A DNA stretch of 64,000 nucleotides from Falsochrobactrum shanghaiense (GTDB lineage: Bacteria; Pseudomonadota; Alphaproteobacteria; Rhizobiales; Rhizobiaceae), in NCBI RefSeq assembly GCF_003149535.1, contig NZ_QGDB01000005.1, forward strand, positions 1 to 64,000. Direction: 5' to 3'. The position numbers and the translations under genes are program-made. Below the pieces are notes generated by a model. It did no database searches. It had not been told where the DNA came from and saw only the letters and a list, made by a program, of their open reading frames with translations. Below, one piece after another: positions 8,145-16,510 of the stretch. The number at the start of each line of letters is the position of its first letter. The first letter of the stretch is position 1.

Positions 8145-10004
8145 TCAGAAGTTGCGTGTCAGGCCGATATTAAAGGTGCGGCCGGGCGCGATATAGCCTG
8201 ATGCGGTCTGGTAATCTTCATCGAAAACATTCTCGACCGAGAGTTTAAGCTGCGATTGCTTGTCGATCTGATAAAGCGCGATGAAGTCGGCGGTTACATA
8301 GCTTTTCAGTTTGACCGAATTGGCCGCATTGGTATAGCGCGGACCACCATAAAGCAGCCTTGCAGTCAGATCGAGCTTGTCGACAGGCTTGAAATTGACT
8401 TCCGCGGTTGCCTTGAAACGCTCGCGATAGGGAAGATCATTATCTGTTTCCTCGTCGATCGCGCGTTTAACGTCGATGGAGCCTTTCGCGCTCCATTGTT
8501 CCGTAAAACGATGGCCGAGCGTCGCTTCGAAGCCGGTAACGCGGGCGCGCGCCACGTTGTAAGGCAGATAGTCGGGGGCCGTGCTCATAATCGCATCACG
8601 CAGCCAGGTCTGGTAGAAAGCCATATCAAGGCTCGTATCGACGCTGGCCTGCCAGTTCACGCCGATCTCATAGGAACGCGACTTTTCCGGCTGCAAATCG
8701 GGGTTGGCGAAACCGGGATAGTAAAGCTCGTTGAAAGTCGGCGCGCGAAAACCCGTCCCGAAGGAAGAACGCAGCACCAGATCCGGCAGGATTTCATAGC
8801 TTGCGCCCAGATTATAGGTCACGACATCGCCGAATTGCTCGTTATAATCGTAACGCACCCCGCCATCGAAATTGAACGCTTCATATTCGAGCGAGTATTG
8901 GCCGAATACAGCCGCAAGATCGCGGCTCGTCTCGTCATAAGTGACGGTCGAATTAACCTTTTCGCGGTAAGCTTCCACACCGCCGGTCATGATATGGGCA
9001 AATTTTCCGACATCGAATTGCTTTTCCGTGGATGCCAGAACGCCGAAACGTGTCGTCTTGTAGCGATCCGAACCGGGAACGCCCTTCTTGTAGTCGCGGC
9101 TGTTGTCCAGCCCGCTGCTCAGCTCGATGGTGGAAGACCAGTCAGCCGTATGGTCGACGCGCGTGCCGATCTTGCCGGCAAAGTTCGTGCTATAGCCCTC
9201 ATTCGTCGAATAGCCGTCATATTCATTGTGCCAGCGGCTTACCAGGCCGTCGGCATAAATCCGGCCCCAGTCGAAATCCTTGCCCAGCGCGAAATTGAAC
9301 GAACCTTGCAGGAAACCGTCCCGGTCGGGATCATGCCCGGAAATTTTCGGCGTCGTAAAATTATAACCCTGCGTGCCGATTACCGACGCACCAAAAGCAT
9401 AATCGACACCCGATTCACTGCGGCCCTGAAGGGAGCCCGAAGCATAGCCGCCCCATGGATGGGTGACGCCTGTTGTCAGGCTGGCGCACCATGGGCGTTC
9501 ACCGCAGGCACCGCCCTGCTTGGTGATGATATTGATGACGCCGCCCATCGCATCGGCGCCATATTGTGACGAATGCGCGCCCTTGGCGATCTCGATACGC
9601 TCGATCGCACTGATGGGAATGCTCGCAAGCGCTGTCGCGCCGGAAGTCGCCGAGGCGGTGCGCACGCCGTTGATCAGAACCACCGTCTGTTTCGATGCCA
9701 TCCCGCGCATGTATAAATTGGAGGAAGAACCCTGCCCGCCATTGGCGGTGATGCTGATGCCGCTGGAATGTTGCAGCAGCGATGGCAGATCCGGCGCGGC
9801 TGAGCGTTCAAGCTCCTCCTGATCGATCACCGTCACCGACGATGTGGAGCGTTGCAGCGAAGACGCACGGCGAAGCGGCGTCACGACAATCGTATCCAGC
9901 GTCACCCCGCCCTGATCGCTGGGTAGCGCCTGGGCCATGCTTTCGAACGGAACCGTCGCCAGAATTGTCGACGCCGCCAGAACGGATAATTTGAAGCTTT
10001 GCAT
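8145..10004 (-). CDS. btuB: TonB-dependent outer-membrane receptor, B12 (BtuB-like)
   Basis: A 619-residue TonB-dependent receptor. The signal peptide ends at about PFESMAQA, followed by a TonB box-like region (DTIVVTP). The plug domain contains VLINGVRTASA and GADAMGGVINIITK, and the 22-strand barrel ends in a C-terminal aromatic (LTRNF). The start at 10004 has a strong AGGAGAGG ribosome binding site; an upstream in-frame ATG at 10124 lacks both that and a signal peptide. It is the first gene of the btuBFCD operon, 130 bases below a cobalamin riboswitch, so cobalamin is the likely cargo. Confidence 0.9.
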   Translation of the reverse strand: MQSFKLSVLAASTILATVPFESMAQALPSDQGGVTLDTIVVTPLRRASSLQRSTSSVTVIDQEELERSAAPDLPSLLQHSSGISITANGGQGSSSNLYMRGMASKQTVVLINGVRTASATSGATALASIPISAIERIEIAKGAHSSQYGADAMGGVINIITKQGGACGERPWCASLTTGVTHPWGGYASGSLQGRSESGVDYAFGASVIGTQGYNFTTPKISGHDPDRDGFLQGSFNFALGKDFDWGRIYADGLVSRWHNEYDGYSTNEGYSTNFAGKIGTRVDHTADWSSTIELSSGLDNSRDYKKGVPGSDRYKTTRFGVLASTEKQFDVGKFAHIMTGGVEAYREKVNSTVTYDETSRDLAAVFGQYSLEYEAFNFDGGVRYDYNEQFGDVVTYNLGASYEILPDLVLRSSFGTGFRAPTFNELYYPGFANPDLQPEKSRSYEIGVNWQASVDTSLDMAFYQTWLRDAIMSTAPDYLPYNVARARVTGFEATLGHRFTEQWSAKGSIDVKRAIDEETDNDLPYRERFKATAEVNFKPVDKLDLTARLLYGGPRYTNAANSVKLKSYVTADFIALYQIDKQSQLKLSVENVFDEDYQTASGYIAPGRTFNIGLTRNF

Positions 10005-10144
10005 TTGTTCCTCTCCTGCTCGCAAATCGTGCTTCACCGCAGGGTTGGAAAACAGATGCAATCCGTCCTCGCTGCGGCAACATTTCTCAATGTCACCGCT
10101 ACGGACGGCCGCGCCAGAACACACCCCGTGTCAGGCATAGGTGA

Positions 10145-10342
10145 CGAGATACGGCAGGTCTCCTGACTTCCGGGTCGTTATCGCTTCTCCGCCTTCCCGA
10201 AAGCATTTCGCTTTCAGTGGCTTCAATCGCTATTGCGATCAATGGAGGACGACTCTCCGGTCACAGTTGCGGGGGCAGTCGCGGTATTGGTCATTGACCT
10301 CACCGTGTTCCCTTTTCATCCACTTGGAAGGTGGAACCGTTT
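10145..10342 (-). ncRNA. Cobalamin riboswitch
   Basis: On the minus strand the conserved elements of the AdoCbl riboswitch occur in order: AAAAGGGAA near 10311-10319, GCCCCCGCAACTGT near 10263-10276, GCCACTG near 10216-10222, GGGAAGGC near 10192-10199, and the B12 box AGTCAGGAGACCTGCC at 10153-10168. It lies directly before btuB and is expected to shut down the btuBFCD operon when cobalamin is abundant, by blocking translation or by termination. Confidence 0.95.
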
Positions 10343-10670
10343 CCTGAGCGAGCGATAGCAAGCCGATGAAGGATTCGCAACTCCATCCGGGCCTGTCTGA
10401 TGAACAATTATTAGAAGAAATCCAGTTTTACCGGGCAAATCATCGGGCGCGGGTGCCGGTTTTGAGATGGAGGGCAATGCTGACAGCACCCGCTGGCTGT
10501 CGATAGGCACAACATTGCGGAAGATCGCGCATAAGCGCTCGACAGATTTCGTTAAAATAATCAGATTAGCCGGGGCACGCAGGTTCGGTTCGAACACTCC
10601 GGCCCCGGGTTGCCCGCTCTGGTGGAAACCGGCAACGATAGTCTGATAGCATCGGCCCACAGCGCATTCC
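10343..10670. other. Intergenic stretch without a supported gene
   Basis: About 330 bases between the riboswitch and the FNR-type box. Short plus-strand frames at 10366-10506 and 10467-10646 have no ribosome binding site and I do not call them. A stem CCGGGGC/GCCCCGG spans 10570-10608. On the minus strand this could be the long leader of the B12 operon transcript. Confidence 0.4.
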
Positions 10671-10684
10671 TTGATTTAAATCAA
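10671..10684 (-). promoter_or_regulatory. FNR/FnrN-type box
   Basis: TTGATTTAAATCAA is a perfect 14-bp palindrome that matches the FNR consensus TTGAT-N4-ATCAA exactly. On the minus strand a TATCAG -10-like hexamer lies where it should for a box centred at -41.5, putting a start near 10636 in the direction of the riboswitch and btuB. No such -10 is seen on the plus strand. Confidence 0.6.
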
Positions 10685-10701
10685 TCGCAGCTGCTATTTG
10701 G

Positions 10702-11895
10702 CTATTTCGACCGGCGACACTTGCCCCAGCTGCTTTTGAGATATTGCGAAACCTTTTTCAAACGCGGATCGGAAAGAAAACCGTGGCGAAAGAGGATGCT
10801 CCCCTTCACTTCGGGCAGCGAAGCATTGAACTCGAGCTGTTTCTTGATCTCATCGACGCCTCCGCCCGCCTGCCAGTCCGGTTCGGCCTGGCTTTTGGTC
10901 CCCGCGCGATAAAGCGCCATGCCGATATAAAGATCGGTTTTGGTGTCGCGGACCGTATCGGCCCACCATTGAACAATCGGGCCATAAGGCACTTGCCTGC
11001 GCCCGAAGGACCAGTAAACCTGCGGCGCAATATAATCGATCAGGCCATCCTTGACCCAGCGCCGCGTATCCGCAAAATCTCCGTCATAATTGGTCTTGCC
11101 AGCCCGTGTCGGCGAGCCGAGAGGATCGACCGCTGCATTGCGCCAGACACCGCCGGGGCTGATCCCGAAACGCACATTCGGCTTGATCGAGCGGATTTTC
11201 TGCGAAATCTCCTGCACCAGCCTATAGGTATTATCGCGCCGCCAGTCATATTTATTGGAAAACCGCGTTCCGAACCGGGCAAAACTCGCATCATCATCGA
11301 GCCGCGATCCGGCGGTCTCATAATAGAAATAATCGTCGAACTGAATGCCGTCGACATCATATTTCTGCACGACCTCGGCGGTGATATTCGTCACCCATTC
11401 GCGCACCGCCGGAATACCCGGATCAAGCACATAGCGGTCAGCGGACACGCCGATCCATTCGGGCCGCAGCTTGTAGATACTGGACGGAGAATCGGAAGAC
11501 GAGTTTTCAAGCGCCTTTGCCGTAGATGGCTTGTCATCCATCGAAACACGATAGGGATTGAGCCAGGCGTGCAGTTCAATACCCCGTTTGCGTGCTTGAG
11601 CGATGGCAAATTCGAGAGGATCGAAGCCGGGATATTTGCCAAGCGCTCCGGTCAGATAAGACGACCACGGCAGATAATCCGATTTGTAGAATGCATCGGC
11701 GGCTGGCGACACCTGAAAAATGACAGCATTGATTCCATGCTCTTCAGCCTCATCGAACAGTCGCACCAGTTCCTGCTTCTGACGCTTCACCCGCTCGGCA
11801 TCGTCCGCGATTCCGGAAGACGCTTTTGACGGCCAATCCAGATTGAGAACCGTCGCAACCCAGCTTGCATGAAACATATCGCAATCAAGTGGCAT
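10702..11895 (-). CDS. Family 10-like glycosyl hydrolase (DUF187/YngK-type)
   Basis: A 397-residue protein. It opens almost at once with the family block SWVATVLNLDWPSK, then has VIFQVSPAADAFY, HAWLNPYR, the acidic DGIQFDDYFYY and GISPGGVWRN, all typical of the TIM-barrel DUF187/GHL10 family of predicted glycoside hydrolases. Family members are usually exported; here there is no signal peptide or lipobox, and the conserved domain begins about 10 residues after the first Met, so the 5' end may have been lost or the protein may be cytoplasmic. The start at 11895 has only a weak AGGA 12 bases upstream. The substrate is unknown. Confidence 0.75.
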   Translation of the reverse strand: MPLDCDMFHASWVATVLNLDWPSKASSGIADDAERVKRQKQELVRLFDEAEEHGINAVIFQVSPAADAFYKSDYLPWSSYLTGALGKYPGFDPLEFAIAQARKRGIELHAWLNPYRVSMDDKPSTAKALENSSSDSPSSIYKLRPEWIGVSADRYVLDPGIPAVREWVTNITAEVVQKYDVDGIQFDDYFYYETAGSRLDDDASFARFGTRFSNKYDWRRDNTYRLVQEISQKIRSIKPNVRFGISPGGVWRNAAVDPLGSPTRAGKTNYDGDFADTRRWVKDGLIDYIAPQVYWSFGRRQVPYGPIVQWWADTVRDTKTDLYIGMALYRAGTKSQAEPDWQAGGGVDEIKKQLEFNASLPEVKGSILFRHGFLSDPRLKKVSQYLKSSWGKCRRSK

Positions 11896-12064
11896 AGATT
11901 ATCGGTCCTGCTGTGCCTCCGCCTGAAGCAGAGCCAATCCATGTAAATAGGGAAATTTCGCTCAAACCTGTTCCCTTTTTCCTGCGATATGTCTTATCGT
12001 CCAGATGACCGGCAGTCACACCCTTGCCTGCCGCATCATGAGGCCAAATCAAACTGAGGATACC

Positions 12065-12508
12065 ATGTATAAGAATATTCTTGTCACCACTGACGGTTCG
12101 GAATTTGCAGAACGCGGTCTTATACATGGTTTCGATGTCGCCAAAGCCATGGGAAGCAAGGTCACAGTCGTCACGGTGACCGCCCCCTATTCCGTTTCCG
12201 GCCTTCCGGGCGGCTGGACCGACAGCCCGGCGCTCATCGAGCGTTTCGAGCAGGAATGGAAGGAATATGCGGACAATACCCTCGCCCGTGCGCTTGTGCT
12301 GGCAAACGAGGCGGGCCTGGAAATCCACACGCGGCATGTCGTGGCACCTCATCCTGCCGCCGCCATCATCGAAACGGCAAGGGAACTGCAAAACGATCTG
12401 ATCGTCATGGCATCGCACGGGCGACGCGGGCTCAAGGGCATGCTGCTGGGCAGCCAGACCTATGAAGTTGTGACGCGCAGCTCCATTCCCGTGCTTGTTG
12501 TTCGCTAG
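12065..12508 (+). CDS. Universal stress protein (UspA family)
   Basis: A 147-residue single Usp domain. It starts MYKNILVTTDGSE and carries the ATP-binding-type signature MASHGRRGLKGMLLGS near the C-terminus, where the first Gly of the usual G-2x-G-9x-GS motif is Ala. The ATG at 12065 has GAGGA just upstream; the frame extends 20 codons further without support. It is cytoplasmic and probably nucleotide-binding, with a stress-survival role known for the family. It is monocistronic, followed at once by a partial palindromic repeat that could end its transcript. Confidence 0.88.
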   Translation: MYKNILVTTDGSEFAERGLIHGFDVAKAMGSKVTVVTVTAPYSVSGLPGGWTDSPALIERFEQEWKEYADNTLARALVLANEAGLEIHTRHVVAPHPAAAIIETARELQNDLIVMASHGRRGLKGMLLGSQTYEVVTRSSIPVLVVR

Positions 12509-12547
12509 AGCGGTTCCTGTTTAAACGGAATCGTTGGAACCGCTCCA
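12505..12547. repeat. Partial Bru-RS-like palindromic element (copy A, inverted)
   Basis: CTAGAGCGGTTCCTGTTTAA and the following bases match, in reverse complement, the right end of the full copies near 49.5 and 59.6 kb. The two GAGCGGTTCC/GGAACCGCTC arms form a hairpin directly after the Usp stop codon. Confidence 0.8.
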
Positions 12548-12588
12548 GATGGGCCTTACAAGGCCCACTGAAAGGCTCGTTGAAGCGA

Positions 12589-13023
12589 TCAGTTCGTTTC
12601 GTGCCCGGTGGCGCTTTCAATATCGACACGGAAAAAAACAGGGGTGAGTTTACGCTGCTCGCCGCTGCGGGTGACGGACTTCGTATAGGCTGGCTCCCAC
12701 CAGACCGGCTGGTTCGCCATCATATTGACGATGGCATTCTGCTCTTCTTCACGAATGATTTCGCGATAACGGCCATTGACGACCACACTGCGCCATTGCG
12801 TCGGTGAAACGATGTCGTCAAACAAGATACAGACCGCATCGTTCTTGCGCATGCCATCTGTCTTCTGGCCAATCGTTGTGAATGAATAAAGCGAGCCCCC
12901 GCTGAACCGAAAGCTTAATGGCACCACATAGGGACGTCCCTCGTGGATACAGGCCAGCCGTCCCACATGGGTATGCTGGATCATATCGCGTATATCATAT
13001 TCCGACATTTCCTGGATAATCAT
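12589..13023 (-). CDS. Pyridoxamine 5'-phosphate oxidase-fold flavin-binding protein
   Basis: A 144-residue protein of the split-barrel PNPOx-like family. The block [22 protein letters not shown] is the FMN-binding strand pair, followed by YSFTTIGQK and [21 protein letters not shown]. It probably binds FMN or F420-like flavin or heme in the cytoplasm; the reaction is unknown and it is not the vitamin B6 enzyme PdxH itself. It lies next to a PhzF-family gene on the same strand, 30 bases downstream of it. Confidence 0.82.
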   Translation of the reverse strand: MIIQEMSEYDIRDMIQHTHVGRLACIHEGRPYVVPLSFRFSGGSLYSFTTIGQKTDGMRKNDAVCILFDDIVSPTQWRSVVVNGRYREIIREEEQNAIVNMMANQPVWWEPAYTKSVTRSGEQRKLTPVFFRVDIESATGHETN

Positions 13024-13053
13024 GATTGCGCCCTCGTTAAACAGCCATCTTCA

Positions 13054-13980
13054 TCAGACGAACAGGTGGCCTTCCGCGATCTTGACCGCTGTTCCGCCGA
13101 TGCGGGCAGCCGTGAGTCTCTGTCTGGATACATCAAGTTCAAGGCGTATTCGCGATGGCCGGCCCATTTCCATGCCCTGCTCGATCCAGCACTGCGAACT
13201 GCCGTCCATCGGCTTGTCATTCTGCTGGATCATGCCTGCAAACGCGGCCACGGCCGATCCTGTCGCCGGATCTTCATAGACATTAGCGCCTGTCACAAAC
13301 ATCCGCGCATGATAATTGCTGTCGAAAAGTATCGTTTCCCGGCAATAGACATAGATCGGCAATGGTCGTTCGCCGACATGAGGCAGGCTTTCGCTGACAT
13401 AGACCGGATCGATGGAAACCTTGGCTGCGGCGATCAGATTATGCACCGGCACCAATAGATAGGGTGTTCCCGCACTCCAGATAGCCGGGATATGGTTTTC
13501 GAAACCGATTTCATGCGTGCCCAGCCCGATTGCGGCAGCAGCTTCTTCCTTTTCCACTTTGATGTCGATCTTTTCCGGCAGGCGCGGCAGATCGAATTCG
13601 GCAAAGGCGCTGTTGTCGCCTAAAATCACACCACAGCGAACAATGCCGACCTTTTCCTCCAGTGTCACCAGCCGATCGGCCTCGTCGCCGGTCTTGCGGC
13701 GGCGCGCAAGCGAAATCGCGGCCCCCACTGTGGGATGCCCTGCAAAGGGCAATTCGTAATCCGGCGTAAAAATACGCACCATCGCCTCATGCCTGGCATC
13801 GGAAGGCGGAAAGATGAAAACCGTTTCAGAGAGATTGAACTCGCGCGCAATGGCCTGCATGTGGGTGTCCGTCAATCCCTCGCTGTCATGGACGACAGCC
13901 AGCGGATTTCCAGCCAGAGGTTTGTCGGCAAAAACGTCAAAAACTTCGTAAAATCGGCCGGACACACCCGCTTCACTCAT
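13054..13980 (-). CDS. PhzF-family isomerase/epimerase
   Basis: A 308-residue protein with the PhzF diaminopimelate-epimerase-like fold: YEVFDVFADKPLAGNPLAVV at the start, the catalytic Glu region REFNLSETVF, PFAGHPTVGAA, and the C-terminal half's DPATGSAVAAFAG. The ATG at 13980 has GGGAGAA 6-10 bases upstream; the frame runs 11 codons further without support. PhzF relatives isomerise small cyclic or amino-acid substrates; this one's substrate is unknown. Probably co-transcribed with the downstream flavin-binding gene. Confidence 0.87.
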   Translation of the reverse strand: MSEAGVSGRFYEVFDVFADKPLAGNPLAVVHDSEGLTDTHMQAIAREFNLSETVFIFPPSDARHEAMVRIFTPDYELPFAGHPTVGAAISLARRRKTGDEADRLVTLEEKVGIVRCGVILGDNSAFAEFDLPRLPEKIDIKVEKEEAAAAIGLGTHEIGFENHIPAIWSAGTPYLLVPVHNLIAAAKVSIDPVYVSESLPHVGERPLPIYVYCRETILFDSNYHARMFVTGANVYEDPATGSAVAAFAGMIQQNDKPMDGSSQCWIEQGMEMGRPSRIRLELDVSRQRLTAARIGGTAVKIAEGHLFV

Positions 13981-14084
13981 ATTGCGCTTCTCCCTGAAGA
14001 TTGATTTCCCCAAACCCTGTCTGATGCGAGCATAGTCAATTTCGTGGCGCTGTCATCTGTCAGTACAATTTGTCTGGCTGGGGA

Positions 14085-14792
14085 TTAGGAAAAATGCCAC
14101 TCCGTAAAAGCCCGCACATAGGAAGGCATCGCATCGCTCAGGTCTTGCGCATGGGTGAAGGGGATGATTTCCGCAAGTTCCGGCAATTCCTGTGCCGCAA
14201 CATGGGCATGAATACGGCTAAGCAGTTCCGCAGTGGAAAGATCGAAACGATAGCGCCGGAAAAGCGCCACGCTGCGATTGGCCGTCACCAGATTAATGCT
14301 GTTTTCCGCCTGCGCTTCGCCAAGATCGAGCCCTGTTTCCTCGCACACTTCGCGCTGCATATTGGCTCGATAATCGACCCGGTCGCCGAAAATATCATTA
14401 TCATCGATGGAACCGGCAGGAAAATAAACGCGGCCACCCACTGCGCTGTGATCACCCATGCGTGCGGCGAGCAGATGCCCTTCTGCCGAAACCACCACCC
14501 CGACCCCGAAAATGTGCCAGGGCCGCTCACGTTCCGCATCGCGCCGCCAATACATAAGCGTGGCAAAGCTGGTGCGCTGAAATTCTGCGTGGAATACACC
14601 GCTTTCAAGCTGTGCTTCCGGTGCCAGATAGATTTCTCCATCAAACAGCGTGGGCTTGGCATCACATTCCCTGCGCCAGTTCTGCGCAATATCCATCCTG
14701 TTTTTTTCGGCGTAGGCCAGTGTGCCGGGCCGGACCCGGACATCCACATGATCGATGACATAAACCGTGTTTTCTTTCACATGCCGCATCAT
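14085..14792 (-). CDS. Nudix hydrolase
   Basis: A 235-residue protein. The Nudix domain occupies about residues 90-190, with FGVGVVVSAEGHLLAARM and a Nudix box spanning about 127-154 that ends REVCEETG (Arg147 to Gly154); the part between the first Gly and the REVCEE block is longer than the classical spacing. It would hydrolyse a nucleoside-diphosphate-X substrate. It lies 19 bases downstream of the endonuclease/phosphatase gene and probably shares its transcript. Met2 at 14789 is an equally good start. Confidence 0.8.
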   Translation of the reverse strand: MMRHVKENTVYVIDHVDVRVRPGTLAYAEKNRMDIAQNWRRECDAKPTLFDGEIYLAPEAQLESGVFHAEFQRTSFATLMYWRRDAERERPWHIFGVGVVVSAEGHLLAARMGDHSAVGGRVYFPAGSIDDNDIFGDRVDYRANMQREVCEETGLDLGEAQAENSINLVTANRSVALFRRYRFDLSTAELLSRIHAHVAAQELPELAEIIPFTHAQDLSDAMPSYVRAFTEWHFS

Positions 14793-14811
14793 TCGCCAGC
14801 CTCAGCCATTC

Positions 14812-15921
14812 TCAAACAATATTCAGCGTCGCTGCGACGGGACAATGATCACTGGCCTTCGGCCGGTCCCAGCCGGTCCGCGGATAACGATCCACATCCT
14901 GACCCGGCGGGAAAATAGTGCGCCAGGGCTGGCCGCGCCGGATGATCTTCGGAACAGCCTGCTCATTCTTCAGCGCAAAAGACGGTGACGCCAGAATATA
15001 ATCGAGCTGGCACAAATGCCGCTCCTCCGGGCCGCGCGTATGATAGAGCGTCCAGCGATCCGTGACCGGGCGGCGCTCTACGAGATTGACCGCAAAACCA
15101 TCCGCAAGCAACGTATCGAGCGCACTGATCTCCTCTGTGACAGGCGTGAATGTGTAGCCGTTCCACTCATCCCCGCCAATGACGAGCCGCTCCCGGTAAT
15201 CGTTGAAATCGCCGCAAATCAGCCAGCGTTTACCGGCTGTCCGTCCTGTTCCGAACTTGTCTTCGATTATACGCCGGATAGCGCGGGTTTCAGCCTGCCG
15301 GACAGGCAGGGATGAGGTTCGCCCATCGAAACCATTGCGTGCGCCCGTCATCGATTTCAGGTGAACGACGAAAAGTGACAGCCGCTTGCCGCCGATGCGC
15401 AAATCAAGCTCCAGACAGTCGCGCTTGAAAATACGATCGTGCGGCTCAAGCCCAAGCTCGGCCAGCACCGGCTCATATAGTCCAAAATCATTATAGGTAA
15501 GATGAGCATGGCTCGTGACTTCCAGCACTTCTATCGGTTGGCCGTCGCGCGTTTTGTCGCGCACCATCACCGCCACATCGATGCCCCGGCTGTCATTTCC
15601 GTCAACAAGATATTTATGGCGGTAGCCATGGCCGATCATCTTGAAAAGATAGCCATATTCGAAAGCGGCAAGGGCAGCGAGATTATCCACCTCCTGCAAA
15701 CAGAGAATATCGGCACGGCATTCGGCAACCGCCAGCGCAGTCATCTGTCTGGTATCGTCGGCATGGGCGATAGCGCGCGCCTGCTCCAGCAGGCGATATT
15801 GCGCTTCATCGCCAATCTCGAACAGCTTGAGTGTGCGATCCTGATGCAACTCGTTGCGAAAACCGGAGAAGTCAAACCGGCGCATCAGGTTTTCGACGTT
15901 AAATGTAGCTATTGTAAACAT
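14812..15921 (-). CDS. Endonuclease/exonuclease/phosphatase-family protein
   Basis: A 369-residue protein of the DNase I/EEP superfamily. TFNVENL opens the domain. The metal ligand Glu is in DILCLQEVDN, followed by SRGIDVAVMVRD, LSLFVVHLKSM, the catalytic LICGDFND, and the closing KASDHCPVAATL with its His. There is no signal peptide, so it is probably intracellular, with a nuclease or phosphodiester-phosphatase activity that cannot be narrowed. The start at 15921 matches the beginning of the domain; an upstream in-frame ATG at 15981 adds 20 unlike residues. Confidence 0.83.
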   Translation of the reverse strand: MFTIATFNVENLMRRFDFSGFRNELHQDRTLKLFEIGDEAQYRLLEQARAIAHADDTRQMTALAVAECRADILCLQEVDNLAALAAFEYGYLFKMIGHGYRHKYLVDGNDSRGIDVAVMVRDKTRDGQPIEVLEVTSHAHLTYNDFGLYEPVLAELGLEPHDRIFKRDCLELDLRIGGKRLSLFVVHLKSMTGARNGFDGRTSSLPVRQAETRAIRRIIEDKFGTGRTAGKRWLICGDFNDYRERLVIGGDEWNGYTFTPVTEEISALDTLLADGFAVNLVERRPVTDRWTLYHTRGPEERHLCQLDYILASPSFALKNEQAVPKIIRRGQPWRTIFPPGQDVDRYPRTGWDRPKASDHCPVAATLNIV

Positions 15922-16051
15922 GGTCCCGCAATCTTGCGGCTCGCACTGTGCTTGGCAAGGACTTCTTGCATTCGTGCACAATCAAGCAAGCCAGGCAGGC
16001 TTTTTTCCTGGGCCACAATCCCTATATGAAGGACTTAATCAGGAGCCCACC

Positions 16052-16477
16052 ATGCTGCCGGTCAATTTATTGCGCATAATTCTTTGCTCATCCCTGCTCA
16101 TAACCGCGCATATAGGAATGGCAGGGGCGGTGGAGTTGCGCAAATCACCCTATCTTCCGTCCTTGACACCCGGCACTCCGGCCATTCCCGGCGGCGATGC
16201 CCGCACCACCGGCCCCAAGGCTGGCTCCAGCAAGTGCTATGGTTCCGTGGGATGCAGCGATAGCGGAAACTACATTTCCGGTGAAGGCATCGTTCGCTAT
16301 AAAAACGGCGAGCCGTTGCAGGTACGCCCCTCGACACGCCCGCCGGTCAAAACATTCGGGCCGAGCGTCAATCATATCCAGTGGTGCTCGAACCGCTATC
16401 GCAGCTATCGCAGTTCCGACGACACTTATCAGCCTCTGGCCGGGCCGCGCACAAGCTGCAATTCACCGTTCAAATAA
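16052..16477 (+). CDS. BA14K-family secreted protein
   Basis: A 141-residue exported protein. The signal peptide ends near GMAGAVE. A low-complexity Gly/Pro/Ser middle part is followed by the C-terminal BA14K motif HIQWCSNRYRSYRSSDDTYQP with flanking Cys residues. The prototype is the 14-kDa immunoreactive protein of Brucella abortus, linked to LPS and lectin-like properties; this is a paralogue-like member. AGGAG lies 6 bases before the ATG at 16052. A bidirectional terminator directly follows the stop. Confidence 0.85.
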   Translation: MLPVNLLRIILCSSLLITAHIGMAGAVELRKSPYLPSLTPGTPAIPGGDARTTGPKAGSSKCYGSVGCSDSGNYISGEGIVRYKNGEPLQVRPSTRPPVKTFGPSVNHIQWCSNRYRSYRSSDDTYQPLAGPRTSCNSPFK

Positions 16478-16505
16478 AAAGCCGGAGCGAAAGACCCCGG
16501 CTTTT
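16477..16505. terminator. Bidirectional terminator
   Basis: AAAAGCCGG (16477-16485) pairs with CCGGCTTTT (16497-16505), giving an A-run/U-run stem-loop between two convergent genes, the BA14K gene and the aminotransferase gene. Confidence 0.8.
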
Positions 16506-16510
16506 CAACA

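Noticed and set aside
8256-9569. 437-codon open frame opposite btuB
   Set aside because: Antisense to a clear TonB-dependent receptor; no domain, ribosome binding site or family resemblance. High G+C content favours long antisense frames.
10366-10646. Two short plus-strand frames (46 and 59 codons) that read protein-like and could be one frameshifted gene
   Set aside because: No ribosome binding site, no family resemblance; too weak to call. A comparison with relatives could revive it.
10316-10660. 114-codon minus-strand frame upstream of btuB
   Set aside because: It runs into the conserved cobalamin riboswitch and has no recognisable domain; start lies upstream of the likely transcript start.
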